38,526 bases of DNA. Source: a candidate division WS1 bacterium (GTDB taxonomy: Bacteria; Armatimonadota; Zipacnadia; Zipacnadales; Zipacnadaceae). The translations under genes and the position numbers were made by a program. The stretch is from positions 1 through 38,526 of the forward strand of contig JAAYIR010000253.1 of NCBI GenBank assembly GCA_012523355.1, read 5' to 3'. Position 1 is the stretch's first letter. Each line of letters opens with the position of its first letter. Positions 16,001-24,749 of the stretch are shown one piece after another. The notes below the pieces were generated by a model. That model had not been told where the DNA came from, made no database searches, and saw nothing but the letters and a program-made list of their open reading frames with translations.

Positions 16001-18121
16001 GCCAACGTCACTGTCACCGCCTACAAGGCTCTTCCCTCGACTCCTCCAGGCACCTGGACCCGCGGCGACCAGGTCGGCCAGTCCGTAACCGGGGCTGACG
16101 GCACCTACTCCATTAGCGGTCTGCCGCCGGGCGACTACCTGATTGTCGCCGACGGCACGGCGGCGGGTTACGGCACGGACGAGCGGCACGTCGTGGTAAC
16201 CGCCGGAAACAACACGCAGTGTGACTTCGCTCTTACCGCTGCGCCAGGCACACTCGTGGCTACTGTAAGGCGGGCCGATACTGATGAAGTCATACCCAAC
16301 GCGATTGTCTCCGTTCTCGCCAATGACGTGATCGTCAAGACCGGCGTCACCGATGCCACGGGGCAGGTGTCCATCCCCTTGAACCCGGGCAGCTACGCGG
16401 TCCGGGCCAGCGCCTCCGGGTTTGGCCAGTCCGCCACCTCCGGGTTCGTCGTGGAGTCCGGGCAGACCGTGAACCGCACTCTGGAGTTGTCCCCGGCGCC
16501 CCCGGGGTCCGTCAGCGGCCGGATCGTCAGCGCCACCTCCGGCGCGCCGATCGCGGGTATTACCGTTCATCTCAAGGTCAACGATGTGGATGTCGTGCCC
16601 CCTGTGGTTAGCACAGCTACCTTCACGGATCCGGGCACCGGCATCGAGCCGTATAACTTCCGCTTCCTCAGTGCCCCCGCGGGGGAGGCTACGGTTCAGC
16701 CTGATGCCCCGGGCTTCACTGTCAATCCCGTGAGCCGCAACGTCACTATCGTCTCCGGCCAGGAAGTCCCCTCCGTCAACTTCTCTCTCTCCAGCCTGCA
16801 CAGCCTCGCGCCGGGTCTACAGTTGATCTCCCTGCCTTATGACTACGAGTACAGCTTCAACGGCCTTGTGGATGTCAACGACCCCGCTGCTCTGCTGGGG
16901 GTTTCGCCCAGTGCCCTGCAGATGGCCACCTACCTGCCGCTGCAGAGCCGTTATCAGCTCTATCCCCAGGCGCCGGCAGACCACTTCCGCCTGGGAGTCG
17001 GCTATTGGCTGAACCTGACCAGCGTTGCGGATATCACTCGCCAGGGCACCGTCGCCACGGACCCCTTCGATATCCGCCTGCAGCCTGGCTGGAACCTGAT
17101 CGGCGACCCCTTCACCCGCTCCATTGACTTCACCAGCGTCACCGTCACCGATCAGACGGGGACCACCATGACCATGCTGCAGGCCACCAACGCCAGTCCG
17201 CCCAAGCTGCAGGGTGTCCTGTTCGCCTACGTCTTGGGCGGGTACCATACGGTTACCGCGCTCAGTCCCTGGGTAGGCTACTGGCTTCGGGCCAACGAGC
17301 CACTGACCCTCCATGTCAGCGCCACCGCCGGTGCCCTGGCCGCGGAAGCCCCTGCGCCCACTCCGGCCTCCGAGCTGGAAAGCCTCACCCCCGCCAACGG
17401 TTGGCTGCTGCCCTTGCAGATCAGCGCCGGGAGCTGTCAGGACCACGCCACCTATCTGGGTGAGGGCGAAGGTGCCTCTGCCACTTACAACCCCCATATG
17501 GACCTGGTGAAGCCGCCGGCCGCCGACTTCCAACCCTTCGTCTATGGTTCCCTGGTTAAGGACCAGGCGCCGGGGCCCCTGGCCGTGGATGTGCGCAGTG
17601 CGGCGTACCGACAGGTGTGGGACCTCTCCGTGAAGACCAATCAGGTCGGATCGCGAGTGGTGATCCGCTGGCCCGACCTCTCGCTCTTGTCAAATGATCT
17701 CCGGCCGGTGCTGGAAGACCCAGCCACTGGCCAGAGGGTCTACATGCGCACCACCGGCGCCTACGAGTTCGTGGCGCAGCAGCCGGAGCGACGACTCAAG
17801 ATTTCCGTCGTCCGTGCCGCCGCCTTCCCCGCCGTTGTCGGGGCGCTTACCGCCCAGGCCGCTGCAGGGCGGGTCACCGTCGCCTATACCCTGTCCTCAG
17901 AGGCCTCGACCACCGTCGAGATTCGCAATCTCAGTGGGAGACTGATCCGCCGGTTGCTCAGCCAGACCGCGCAGGGCGCCGGCCTCCAGACGCTGACCTG
18001 GAATGCCAGGAATGAGTCTGGCTCCCTCGTTCCCCCGGGGCGCTACCTGATTACGGTGGTAGCCGTGACGCCCGAGGGTCGCCAATCGCAGGCTCTGGCC
18101 AGCGTTTGGCTCCAACGCTGA
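13049..18121 (+). CDS. Giant exported multidomain protein (PD40 repeats, regulatory-like Ig repeats, shared C-terminal module), 1690 aa
   Basis: I start this at TTG 13049, 8 nt after AAGGAG (13035-13040); a GTG at 13040 overlaps that site. A signal peptide (about 8-28) is followed by TolB/PD40-like propeller repeats (about 100-385; motifs HPTWSPDQNTLAFAS, DPSWRPGQNTIAF) and an Ig-like segment (about 390-520). Next comes an unrecognised 350-residue domain opening ILFVDDYCEGQQF, then four carboxypeptidase-regulatory-like repeats (about 870-1247; YSISGLPPGDYLIVA). The end is the three-part module also found in the proteins at 21361 and 24750: ISLPYDY...GWNLIGDPFT (1252-1427), a domain with RWPDLS and YMRTT (1449-1587), and a FlgD-type Ig (1595-1690; IRNLSGRLIRRL, GRYLITVV). 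Probably surface-attached or secreted; no catalytic motif seen. Confidence 0.85.
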   Translation: MQRGHRQRAVSLSLLVGSIFIFALGASSAPYEAVRGPVSRVGTVSTLPGGESRPIITTKLPEIQQPVTPLQGSGPNPDANLTPNTPQSVEAAPSCWQSSTLDRVLFVSNGVDADQDGRIDPVLPEDPHFNVWSMRPDGSEQRQLTNLSYDAREPVYDPSNNLVAFSGNATGTWQIYLLEVSTGVVRQITTGPGNKRHPTWSPDQNTLAFASDAGGKWDLYTVPSSGAGSPAPLTVGVLPGDNQDPSWRPGQNTIAFTATVGAVTRIYSIDSSGGNLTELSNGGGDPEASDKQPSWQSNGATLTFASDRFTSATDYIRNFNVWRMGAAGEIVNPASLLLSAEANDADTFNNEYPMLLTPMSRQYLRTLYMSDRNVPPGAADRNLWAHLIQDVIPPRLGTIPTVDNRLPAPGGTITVTVPVYDDESGVRTVTAYFRDPDRKRYQFYTSNFDSGFTGTRALEIDSVTVGSTVLTDPEGTGVFSGTWVTQASAHDYIIDIEVTDNAGNTLRYDTLFGFSTKTFTPTSQILFVDDYCEGQQFIRQLGFTNDYAVGFSVESYYRNNPGQVEGAALGTVDFDSLAGNFGLTYDTWRVICRGRIPYWIYSIYLPTIEYQLEPEDAQANPSTAQPTRRVPISSRMVVWAAPHTGNVWIPQDSGSIVDPAVQGDITNYLTRGGKFFLSGEDIARALTMNGTVPSAFLTNTLHASFVADTPGTAVGYFESIWIGGQWRQHDTTYGFRLVAPGGDPITGAGWSGNSFDADDTPSKMFTPKDLPVTDVVRYTDAANWSCYPDWITVHSPAITLWNYASYSGATVNPPGPAAAGLLYHDEQTGQQLIYLAYGFESINRGYHTTTAAGAHCKNHRSHLITNTYIWMTTGSFQGRVTQIDGSTINDPNPVVMAGSWNLSTNEFSPRYAVRCQDDGTWVMNGIAPGGYDLLAIAPGYEMDKHDGESTNAARGPAIVDFTLISAPPGAVSGTVTSQADGSFVANVTVTAYKALPSTPPGTWTRGDQVGQSVTGADGTYSISGLPPGDYLIVADGTAAGYGTDERHVVVTAGNNTQCDFALTAAPGTLVATVRRADTDEVIPNAIVSVLANDVIVKTGVTDATGQVSIPLNPGSYAVRASASGFGQSATSGFVVESGQTVNRTLELSPAPPGSVSGRIVSATSGAPIAGITVHLKVNDVDVVPPVVSTATFTDPGTGIEPYNFRFLSAPAGEATVQPDAPGFTVNPVSRNVTIVSGQEVPSVNFSLSSLHSLAPGLQLISLPYDYEYSFNGLVDVNDPAALLGVSPSALQMATYLPLQSRYQLYPQAPADHFRLGVGYWLNLTSVADITRQGTVATDPFDIRLQPGWNLIGDPFTRSIDFTSVTVTDQTGTTMTMLQATNASPPKLQGVLFAYVLGGYHTVTALSPWVGYWLRANEPLTLHVSATAGALAAEAPAPTPASELESLTPANGWLLPLQISAGSCQDHATYLGEGEGASATYNPHMDLVKPPAADFQPFVYGSLVKDQAPGPLAVDVRSAAYRQVWDLSVKTNQVGSRVVIRWPDLSLLSNDLRPVLEDPATGQRVYMRTTGAYEFVAQQPERRLKISVVRAAAFPAVVGALTAQAAAGRVTVAYTLSSEASTTVEIRNLSGRLIRRLLSQTAQGAGLQTLTWNARNESGSLVPPGRYLITVVAVTPEGRQSQALASVWLQR

Positions 18122-18134
18122 ATCTGGCCGCCGA

Positions 18135-18163
18135 TTGCAGGAGCGGCTCGTGCATGGTATACT
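18135..18163 (+). promoter_or_regulatory. Internal promoter before the CsgG-like gene
   Basis: TTGCAG (18135-18140), 17 bp, TATACT (18158-18163) with an extended-10 TG. It would start transcription near 18170, 50 nt before the ATG at 18221, so the genes from 18221 on can be expressed separately from the giant protein. Confidence 0.75.
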
Positions 18164-18220
18164 GCCGCAGATTGTGCGGGAGTCGGTAGGATATCTCCGC
18201 CTGAGGGGAGACACACAGCA

Positions 18221-20155
18221 ATGGACATACTCACACATCGTACCTCGGCCAAGCCCGTCATCTGGGTGGTGGCCCTCGCGGTGCTGGTCACTTCAAGCCT
18301 GATAGCGCTCCCCGTCGGAGCACAAACCACGCAGGATATCGCTGCAGTGGTCGTCTTGCCGGTCATTGATCAGACCGGCTCGCGCGATGCCCTCCTGGCC
18401 GAACGCGCCACTGACGCGTTGGCCTTGGCCTTGGAGGACTCCGGCGTCTACCGCGTTATCCCCAAGTCAGACTTGACACGGGAATTGCGCCGCCTGGTCT
18501 TGACCCCCCCCCTGTCCGAACTCCAGCAGGTCCGCGTGGGCCAGGCTCTTCAGGCCCAGCGCGTGGTCACGGCTACGCTCAAGACCTTGGCTGTCAATCC
18601 CCAGACCGGTGAAGTACGGGTCGAGATGGACATCCGTGCTCTGGTCGTGGACATTGGCACTATCATGAACGGCGCCGCCGTCGAGGTGGTGACCAAGCCG
18701 ATCCCGGGCTTCACGGGCGACACGGTGCCCGTAGTCAATGAGGCCCTCCGCGAGGTTTCCGAGCGTGCCGTGGCCGAAATGGAGCGAAATCGGCGTCGCC
18801 ACGGCGCGGTCATCCTGGTGGATGATTTGGGCAATGTCACCGTAGATCTCGGCCTGGACGAAGGCCTGGTGATTGGTGACCGCCTCGTTGTCATGCGCGG
18901 CTTCTACCTTGCCGAGCAGGACAAGACCGTGATGCGCAACATTGGCACCCTTCAGGTGAAGTCCACTGAGACCTCCAACTCCCTGGCCCGCTCGGTCAGC
19001 GGACAGGTGCCGCGCATCGGCGACCGCATCTACCCCGTCTATACTCCGCCAGAAGCAGCCCGGCAGATCAAGCAGGGCAAGAACATGACCCAGACCTTGC
19101 AGGTCATCGCCGGGCTGGGGATCATCCTGGGCATGGTCGCTACCGCTACCGGCCCCCAGAACATCTCACCCCCCGGTCTTCAGGCTGTCCTGCACCAGTC
19201 CTCCCCAGGAGCTTCTCCTGTAGTCCGCGTCTATGTTCATCGTGGCGCTAATCCCCAGCCCGAACGTACCCATGCCTGGCTCTTCTTCCGGGGCCCCTCC
19301 GCCGGCTTCCCGGCCGAGGTGGACGACCGGAACTACCTGGTCAGCGTGATGAGGGGCGGAAGCATTGAGTATTTTGAGGATGATGCCAGCACGACCTTCG
19401 ATCTGGAGTTCGAGTTGGAGTTCACCTTCTTCGACCGCGAGGGAGAAGAAGAAGATGCTAACGTGGACATCAACTATAACCACTTTGGGATCGTTCCTGG
19501 CAACACCTACTTCTACAAGGCTCAGCGGGTAGTCACTCCCTGGCGCCCACAGCTTCCTACTACCGAGCAGGCCACCGATCCGGTGTCGCCGACCATAGAG
19601 GTGGACCCGCCGGATGCCCTGGGTGAACCGAGCAAGGCCTCTGGACCTGTCACTGTATCCCAGCCCGCGGTGCTGACCTCTCCCGTCGGGATTGGCACGC
19701 CGGTCAGCCCCACGGGGGCGACCTTTACCTGGATTCCCCAGACGGGCGCCGACGAGTACCAGGTTCAGGTCTACTCTGATCCCCTGCTGGCCAATCTTGT
19801 CACCAGCAGTCCGATCATCACCTGGACGGGGCAGAGCACTTTGAGCTGGACCTTCCATGATTTCACCTTCTCCGGGGACACCACCTATTACTGGGTCGTC
19901 GGTAGCCGGAGAGCGGGGGAGGCTCCCCCGGAGTGCCAGGTTGGGGGCAAGAAAGTGCCCTTCATCCTCAGCTCCAAAGAGAGCTTCAGGACGGTCCTGC
20001 TCCCACCTGCGCCGGTAACCAGTTCGGCAGCCGCCCGCCGGCCCAGGAACGTCCCGGGTTGGTGGCGCGAGCATCGCACGCGTCCTTGCGCAGCGGTATC
20101 CCGCTGTATCGCAAACAGGGGAGGGACAACTGCCGCTAGGAAGGTGCTGCTGTGA
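18221..20155 (+). CDS. CsgG-like envelope protein with TM segment and Ig/FN3-like C-terminus, 644 aa
   Basis: A signal peptide ends near AQTTQ (about residue 35) with no lipobox cysteine. Residues 40-200 resemble CsgG, the curli secretion channel family: VVVLPVIDQTG, LALALEDSGVYRVIPKSDL and QALQAQRVVTATL. A domain with GLVIGDRLVVMR (about 225-290) is of the kind often placed after CsgG/FlgT modules. Residues about 288-310 form a hydrophobic helix. Then comes a beta-rich acidic region and an FN3-like domain (about 500-570; FTWIPQTGADEYQVQVYSD). The last 45 residues are Arg-rich and unlike the rest, so a late frameshift is possible. GAGGGGAG precedes the ATG; the stop overlaps the next GTG start. 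It shares layout with the protein at 27609. Confidence 0.75.
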   Translation: MDILTHRTSAKPVIWVVALAVLVTSSLIALPVGAQTTQDIAAVVVLPVIDQTGSRDALLAERATDALALALEDSGVYRVIPKSDLTRELRRLVLTPPLSELQQVRVGQALQAQRVVTATLKTLAVNPQTGEVRVEMDIRALVVDIGTIMNGAAVEVVTKPIPGFTGDTVPVVNEALREVSERAVAEMERNRRRHGAVILVDDLGNVTVDLGLDEGLVIGDRLVVMRGFYLAEQDKTVMRNIGTLQVKSTETSNSLARSVSGQVPRIGDRIYPVYTPPEAARQIKQGKNMTQTLQVIAGLGIILGMVATATGPQNISPPGLQAVLHQSSPGASPVVRVYVHRGANPQPERTHAWLFFRGPSAGFPAEVDDRNYLVSVMRGGSIEYFEDDASTTFDLEFELEFTFFDREGEEEDANVDINYNHFGIVPGNTYFYKAQRVVTPWRPQLPTTEQATDPVSPTIEVDPPDALGEPSKASGPVTVSQPAVLTSPVGIGTPVSPTGATFTWIPQTGADEYQVQVYSDPLLANLVTSSPIITWTGQSTLSWTFHDFTFSGDTTYYWVVGSRRAGEAPPECQVGGKKVPFILSSKESFRTVLLPPAPVTSSAAARRPRNVPGWWREHRTRPCAAVSRCIANRGGTTAARKVLL

Positions 20156-21324
20156 GGTGCAGCAATACAAGTTGGGGGTTATTCGTCTCGGTGGCCGCCC
20201 TGTGGCTGTTGGCTACAGCGGGGCATGCCGACTCGCCCCAATGGACGCTGCTGGCCTACCTGCGGTCGGCAGGAGGGTTGGCGGAGGCCGCCGAGGGCTA
20301 CCTTCAGCAATTTGACAACCAGGCCATTGGTCCGCAGGTTCAGGTCCTGACCCAGATCGAGTCTCCTGACCGGCCCGGTCAGGCCCGGCGCCTGGTGTTC
20401 CAGTCCGGGCCGATACAGGGGACGGCTACGACCTGTGGTGACATGGACAGTCCCGCGGCGCTGGGGGATTTCCTGCGCTGGGGGCGAGAGCACGCTTCCG
20501 GGGAACATCTTCTTCTCCTGGTGCTGGCTCATGGCCCTTGGCCGGCAGAGGAGTCTCCTCGCCCAGGCACGGTCCAGCTCGGCAATCTAGCCCAGGCGCT
20601 TGCCCAGGCAGACACCTTACCCGAGGCCATCTTCCTGGACAGCTGCTATAGTGGTACCCTCGAGAGCCTGGACCACTTGCAGGGGCGAGCGCGGTATCTG
20701 GTGGCAGCCCCCGGCCTCCTGTATTCGCCTGGGCTGCCCTGGGGCCGTATTCTCACTGCCTTGGCACGGAAGCCGGAGATGTCGGTGCGTGATCTCTGCC
20801 AACTTGTTGTGGAACAGACCTGCGACTTCTGGAGCGCGCGTCCAGCCACGCCGGCTGGCTTGGTCGCTCTGGACCTGAACCAGGCGCCAGCTCTCTTACA
20901 GGCCACGCGCCAGTTGGCGCTCACTGGGCTGCCGATGATGAATCAGACACTGGCCGATTTGACCGGAGCCCGGGGGCAAGCTCCGACCTGGGGCCCACAT
21001 GACGAGCTGGTCGAGGCCGGGACCTTGGCTGATACGCTGGCCGGGCTGACTGCTAATCATGCTCTGGCGGCGGCAGCCCGGCGAACAGGTCGTGCCGCCC
21101 GGGCCACAACTCTGGCGGCCTGGTCGCAGCAAATCGGTAATGATAGCCGATCTCTTAGCGGCCCGGGAGTCTTCTTCCCGCTGCGAACGGTCGGCTGGCC
21201 CGCCGCCTACCGGCAGAGCGAGCCCGCCGGGTTCGCCGCAGTCTGGGGCAGCTTCGTGCAGGCCTATCTACATGAAATGACGGCGAAGGTGGCCCTGGCG
21301 GGCCAGGATCAACCTGCCTGCTGA
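20152..21324 (+). CDS. Secreted clostripain-family (C11) cysteine peptidase
   Basis: This is a caspase-fold peptidase with a signal peptide (about 1-26). The domain opens WTLLAYLRSAGGLAEAAEGY, matching the clostripain N-terminal strand. It has the dyad His127 in LVLAHGPW and Cys165 in IFLDSCYSG, with the upstream GDMDSPAALGDFLRWG typical of C11. Clostripain-like enzymes cleave after Arg or Lys, often autocatalytically. At 390 residues it is a single-domain version. GTG at 20152 overlaps the previous stop (GTGA) and has GGAAGG 7 nt upstream, so translation is coupled to the CsgG-like gene. Placement beside three large exported proteins suggests it processes them; this is inference, by analogy with the caspase-fold sortase PorU of type IX secretion. 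Confidence 0.82.
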   Translation: MRCSNTSWGLFVSVAALWLLATAGHADSPQWTLLAYLRSAGGLAEAAEGYLQQFDNQAIGPQVQVLTQIESPDRPGQARRLVFQSGPIQGTATTCGDMDSPAALGDFLRWGREHASGEHLLLLVLAHGPWPAEESPRPGTVQLGNLAQALAQADTLPEAIFLDSCYSGTLESLDHLQGRARYLVAAPGLLYSPGLPWGRILTALARKPEMSVRDLCQLVVEQTCDFWSARPATPAGLVALDLNQAPALLQATRQLALTGLPMMNQTLADLTGARGQAPTWGPHDELVEAGTLADTLAGLTANHALAAAARRTGRAARATTLAAWSQQIGNDSRSLSGPGVFFPLRTVGWPAAYRQSEPAGFAAVWGSFVQAYLHEMTAKVALAGQDQPAC

Positions 21325-21360
21325 TCCGGAGCGGGCTAGCAGCCAGGCCGGGGGAGTACA

Positions 21361-24300
21361 ATGACAAAAACTATCGCGCAGTTCAACGCCAGCCATCACC
21401 GAGGATGCTTCTGTTGTGGCAGGGCCGCCTGCCGAACGCGGCTGCTAGGTCTCCCGATCCTGTCGCTGTTCCTGGCTGTTCTTCTTCTGATCCCCGGAGC
21501 GGGAGTCCAGAGTGCTGAGCTCAGTGTCTTGAGCGGACCCCTGCAAGGTCTTGTCAGCAGCCCCTCCGCCGCTGGAGAGCGTTTGATTGTCGAGGTCTGG
21601 TTTGAGACTGCGGCCCAGGCCGCTAGCGCCAACTTCGGTGCCTCCGGGGCCCAGGTCATGTTCCGGGCTGGACAGCGTGTGCAGTGCCAGCTTCTTGCTT
21701 CTCAACTGCCCGCTCTCGCCTCTCTCCCCGGTATCGCCCTCATCATTCAGCCGGCTCCCCTGGTCGCTGCCAGCCCGCCCCAGATTCGCGCCGCTGCACA
21801 GCAACTGGCCCAGGTGCAGCCCTCGCAGACCTATGGCTATGGCGGCACGGTCAGCGAGGCCGTTCAGTTTACCAACGCCTCCGCCTTCCAGGCTAACGGC
21901 ATCACCGGCCGCGGCGCCTCCATCGCTATCGTCGCGCTCGGTTTCGGCGCCGGGGCGAGTGAGGGGGGACAGTTCCCGGCGGCCGCGACAGTCAGCTTCC
22001 GTGCGGACGGCGGCATGGGGGCAGACCCGTCCGGTACGGCCATGGCCGAGGTCGTGGCCGACATGGCCCCCCAGGCGGACCTCACCCTGATAGCCGTGGA
22101 CACCGCTCTCAGTCTGCGCCAGGCTGTCAACTACGTCACCGGTGGCGGATTCACCGCCGTCGTCTGTGGCGCTGGCAGCGTAGACGGTCCCTTCGACGGC
22201 ACAGACGTCGTATGCCAGGCTCTCGCTACCGCCGCCAACGCCGGCGTCTTCTGGATCCAGGCCATCGGCGACTACGCGCAGCGGCACTGGCAGGGATCCT
22301 GGATAGACGCCAACGCTGACGGTTTCCTGGACTTTGCCGGTGGCAGCGGGATTGGCATAAGTCTGCCCGGTGGCCGATTTATGGTCATGCTTTCGTGGTA
22401 TGAGAGTAGTCCTGGCGGGGTCACTGCACAGGACTATGATCTCGCCCTGTACAGCGGCAGCGGCGCTACCGCCACCCTGATCGCGCAGTCCTCGGTGACG
22501 CAGAACGGCCACACGCCGCCCATCGAGATACTCAACGCGCAGGTCCCCGCCTCCGGCGTATACGAGTTGCGCATCAAAGCCATCAACATTGATGCGACTC
22601 ACGTCGACAAGTTCCAGCTTTATACGCCCTACGTGGACCTGCCTGGCTCCATCGCGATGGCTGTTGGGGCGCTGCCCTCCCCCGCCATGTCTCCCCATGC
22701 GTTCACCATCGGTTCCGCCGCTGTGTTTACCGACACCGCCGAGGCCATCATCAGTCGGGGGCCCACCATCACCGGACTGATGAAGCCGGACATGGTTGGG
22801 CCTGATGCCGTCAGCACTTCCGTGTTCGGTGTCCGCCCCCCCGGCTGGATCTCCAGCGCGTGTGGGGCCGCACACATCGCCGGTGCCGTGGCGCTGCTCT
22901 ACTCAGAGGACTCCAACCGCACCGCAGAAGACATCAAGCGCACGCTGAAGGCCCTGGCGGTCCCACTGCCGGACGCGGCCTCCTCGCCCAATAACACCTT
23001 TGGGTACGGGCGGCTAAACCTGCGTGTCGGCCTGGATACCCAGCCCCCGCTGATCACCGTGTTCTATCCGCTCAACAGCAGCACCATCAGCACGCGCCTG
23101 CCGTTGATACGGGCCAGGATCACCGATGCAGGCATGGGCGTGGACGCTTCCAGCTTGGTTGTGAAGATTGACGGTATGCCCCAGACCGGCTTTAGCTTCA
23201 ACCCGGCCACCGGTCTGCTGAGCTACCAGGTCACGACACCTCTGGCACTCGCCAGTCATCAACTCACGATTGACGTCTCTGACGTCGCCGGCAATGCGGC
23301 CACCACCGCCGTGATCAACTTCCGCGTGGCGCTCCCCTCGCTGGACGCCGGTCTGCATCTGCTCTCGCTGCCCTATACCTACGCCGCCGGCAGTGTGCCC
23401 ACGCCCGCGACGGTCTTTGGCGCGGGAGGCACAGTCCAGATGGCCCGCTGGTGGCCCGGGGACAGCCAGTACCACATCTATCCCGACGCCTACGGGTCTT
23501 TCGAGCCCCCGGATGCGGTGCCCCCCAACCCGGTGGTAACCGCTCCTCCTGCGGGTCTGGGGTATTTCGTTCGCCTCTCCAACCAGGCGACGCTGAACCT
23601 CACCGGCACCCCCTTGACCGGCACCGAGCCTTACCCCATCCGGCTCTCCGTCGGGTACCGCTACCCCACTGGCTGGAACATGATCGGCTGTCCCTTCACC
23701 AGCCCGGTTGACTGGGGCAGCGTACAACTCGTGACTAACGGTGTGCGACAGAACTTGGCGGAAGCCGTGGCTTCCGGGGTGACCAGCGGCGTGCTATTCG
23801 CTTTCGCCAGCTCCGGAACCAGTGGCAGCTACACCTTCCCCAGCGATCCTTATTCAGCCACCCTGGAACCCTTCAAAGGCTACTGGATTCACGTCTGGAA
23901 AGACACCACGCTGCTTATCTACCCGCCGTCGGTTGCCACCGCGGCCGCGCCCGCCCCCCGCCCATTGCTCGCCGACCCGGACGCCTGGCGCGTGCAGCTC
24001 ACCGTGACCGCCGGTGGAGCGGAGGCCTCCTGCAACTACATCGGACTAAGCCCCAACGCCTCTGACGGGTACAACACCCGGGGTGCTGTCCTGGCGCCAC
24101 CCTCGGCGGATTCTCGGCTCAGCGCCTGCCTGGTGCAGAGTGACTGGGGTGACCGCTCCGGAAATTACGCGCAGATCATCAAGCCCGCCGGCAGCAGACA
24201 GACCTGGAACTTCCAGATCGCCTGCAACGAGCCCGGTTCCGAGGTAGTCGTCCGCTGGCCCGAACTGAATTCCGTGGTCCCGACGGGTGTAAGCCTCTTG

Positions 24301-24723
24301 CTGCAGGACCTGGACAACGGGCGCGAGGTGTTCATGCGCACCTCCACGGGCTATTCCTTTACCAGCGGGCCCGCCGGCAGTCTTCGCCACTTGCGCCTGA
24401 TCGCTGCGCCTGCAGGGAGCCTCGGCAGCCTGGCCATCAATTCCCTCAGCGCACAAGCCGCACCCAGCGGGGGCATGGCCTTCACCTATGCTCTCTCCGC
24501 GCCGGCAGAGGTAACTGCGGAGATTCGCAACCTCTCCGGTGTGCTAATCAAGCGCCTCGCCGCGGGCACCACCCAGGGCGGGGCCGTCGAGCTCCTGGTC
24601 TGGAACGGGCGCAACGAACGCGGCAGCCGCGTACCCGGTGGTCGCTATCTGGTCAGCATCATTGCCCGCGCGGAGAACGGCCAGACTGTCCAGGCCATCC
24701 GCCCCTTTGAAGTCAATCCCTGA
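21361..24723 (+). CDS. Exported pseudo-subtilase with shared C-terminal module, 1120 aa
   Basis: A long N-terminal region with a signal anchor or signal peptide (hydrophobic about 28-48, then SAE) leads into a subtilisin (S8) fold at about 155-570. The family blocks are clear, but the catalytic positions are replaced. IAIVALGF has Ala192 where VIDTGF has Asp; SGTAMAEVV has Ser224 where HGTxxAE has His; SSACGAAHIAGAVALLY has Ala500 where GTSAAAPHVAG has Ser. The oxyanion Asn of AGNYAQRHW is Asp304. It is therefore predicted inactive. An Ig-like domain (571-655) and the three-part module follow: LLSLPYTY/GWNMIGCPFT, RWPELN/FMRTS and a FlgD-type Ig (IRNLSGVLIKRL). GGGGGAG precedes the ATG. A binding or scaffold role is inferred. 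Confidence 0.85.
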   Translation: MTKTIAQFNASHHRGCFCCGRAACRTRLLGLPILSLFLAVLLLIPGAGVQSAELSVLSGPLQGLVSSPSAAGERLIVEVWFETAAQAASANFGASGAQVMFRAGQRVQCQLLASQLPALASLPGIALIIQPAPLVAASPPQIRAAAQQLAQVQPSQTYGYGGTVSEAVQFTNASAFQANGITGRGASIAIVALGFGAGASEGGQFPAAATVSFRADGGMGADPSGTAMAEVVADMAPQADLTLIAVDTALSLRQAVNYVTGGGFTAVVCGAGSVDGPFDGTDVVCQALATAANAGVFWIQAIGDYAQRHWQGSWIDANADGFLDFAGGSGIGISLPGGRFMVMLSWYESSPGGVTAQDYDLALYSGSGATATLIAQSSVTQNGHTPPIEILNAQVPASGVYELRIKAINIDATHVDKFQLYTPYVDLPGSIAMAVGALPSPAMSPHAFTIGSAAVFTDTAEAIISRGPTITGLMKPDMVGPDAVSTSVFGVRPPGWISSACGAAHIAGAVALLYSEDSNRTAEDIKRTLKALAVPLPDAASSPNNTFGYGRLNLRVGLDTQPPLITVFYPLNSSTISTRLPLIRARITDAGMGVDASSLVVKIDGMPQTGFSFNPATGLLSYQVTTPLALASHQLTIDVSDVAGNAATTAVINFRVALPSLDAGLHLLSLPYTYAAGSVPTPATVFGAGGTVQMARWWPGDSQYHIYPDAYGSFEPPDAVPPNPVVTAPPAGLGYFVRLSNQATLNLTGTPLTGTEPYPIRLSVGYRYPTGWNMIGCPFTSPVDWGSVQLVTNGVRQNLAEAVASGVTSGVLFAFASSGTSGSYTFPSDPYSATLEPFKGYWIHVWKDTTLLIYPPSVATAAAPAPRPLLADPDAWRVQLTVTAGGAEASCNYIGLSPNASDGYNTRGAVLAPPSADSRLSACLVQSDWGDRSGNYAQIIKPAGSRQTWNFQIACNEPGSEVVVRWPELNSVVPTGVSLLLQDLDNGREVFMRTSTGYSFTSGPAGSLRHLRLIAAPAGSLGSLAINSLSAQAAPSGGMAFTYALSAPAEVTAEIRNLSGVLIKRLAAGTTQGGAVELLVWNGRNERGSRVPGGRYLVSIIARAENGQTVQAIRPFEVNP

Positions 24724-24749
24724 GGCCCGGGGAGAGGAGAGACCGTCAA

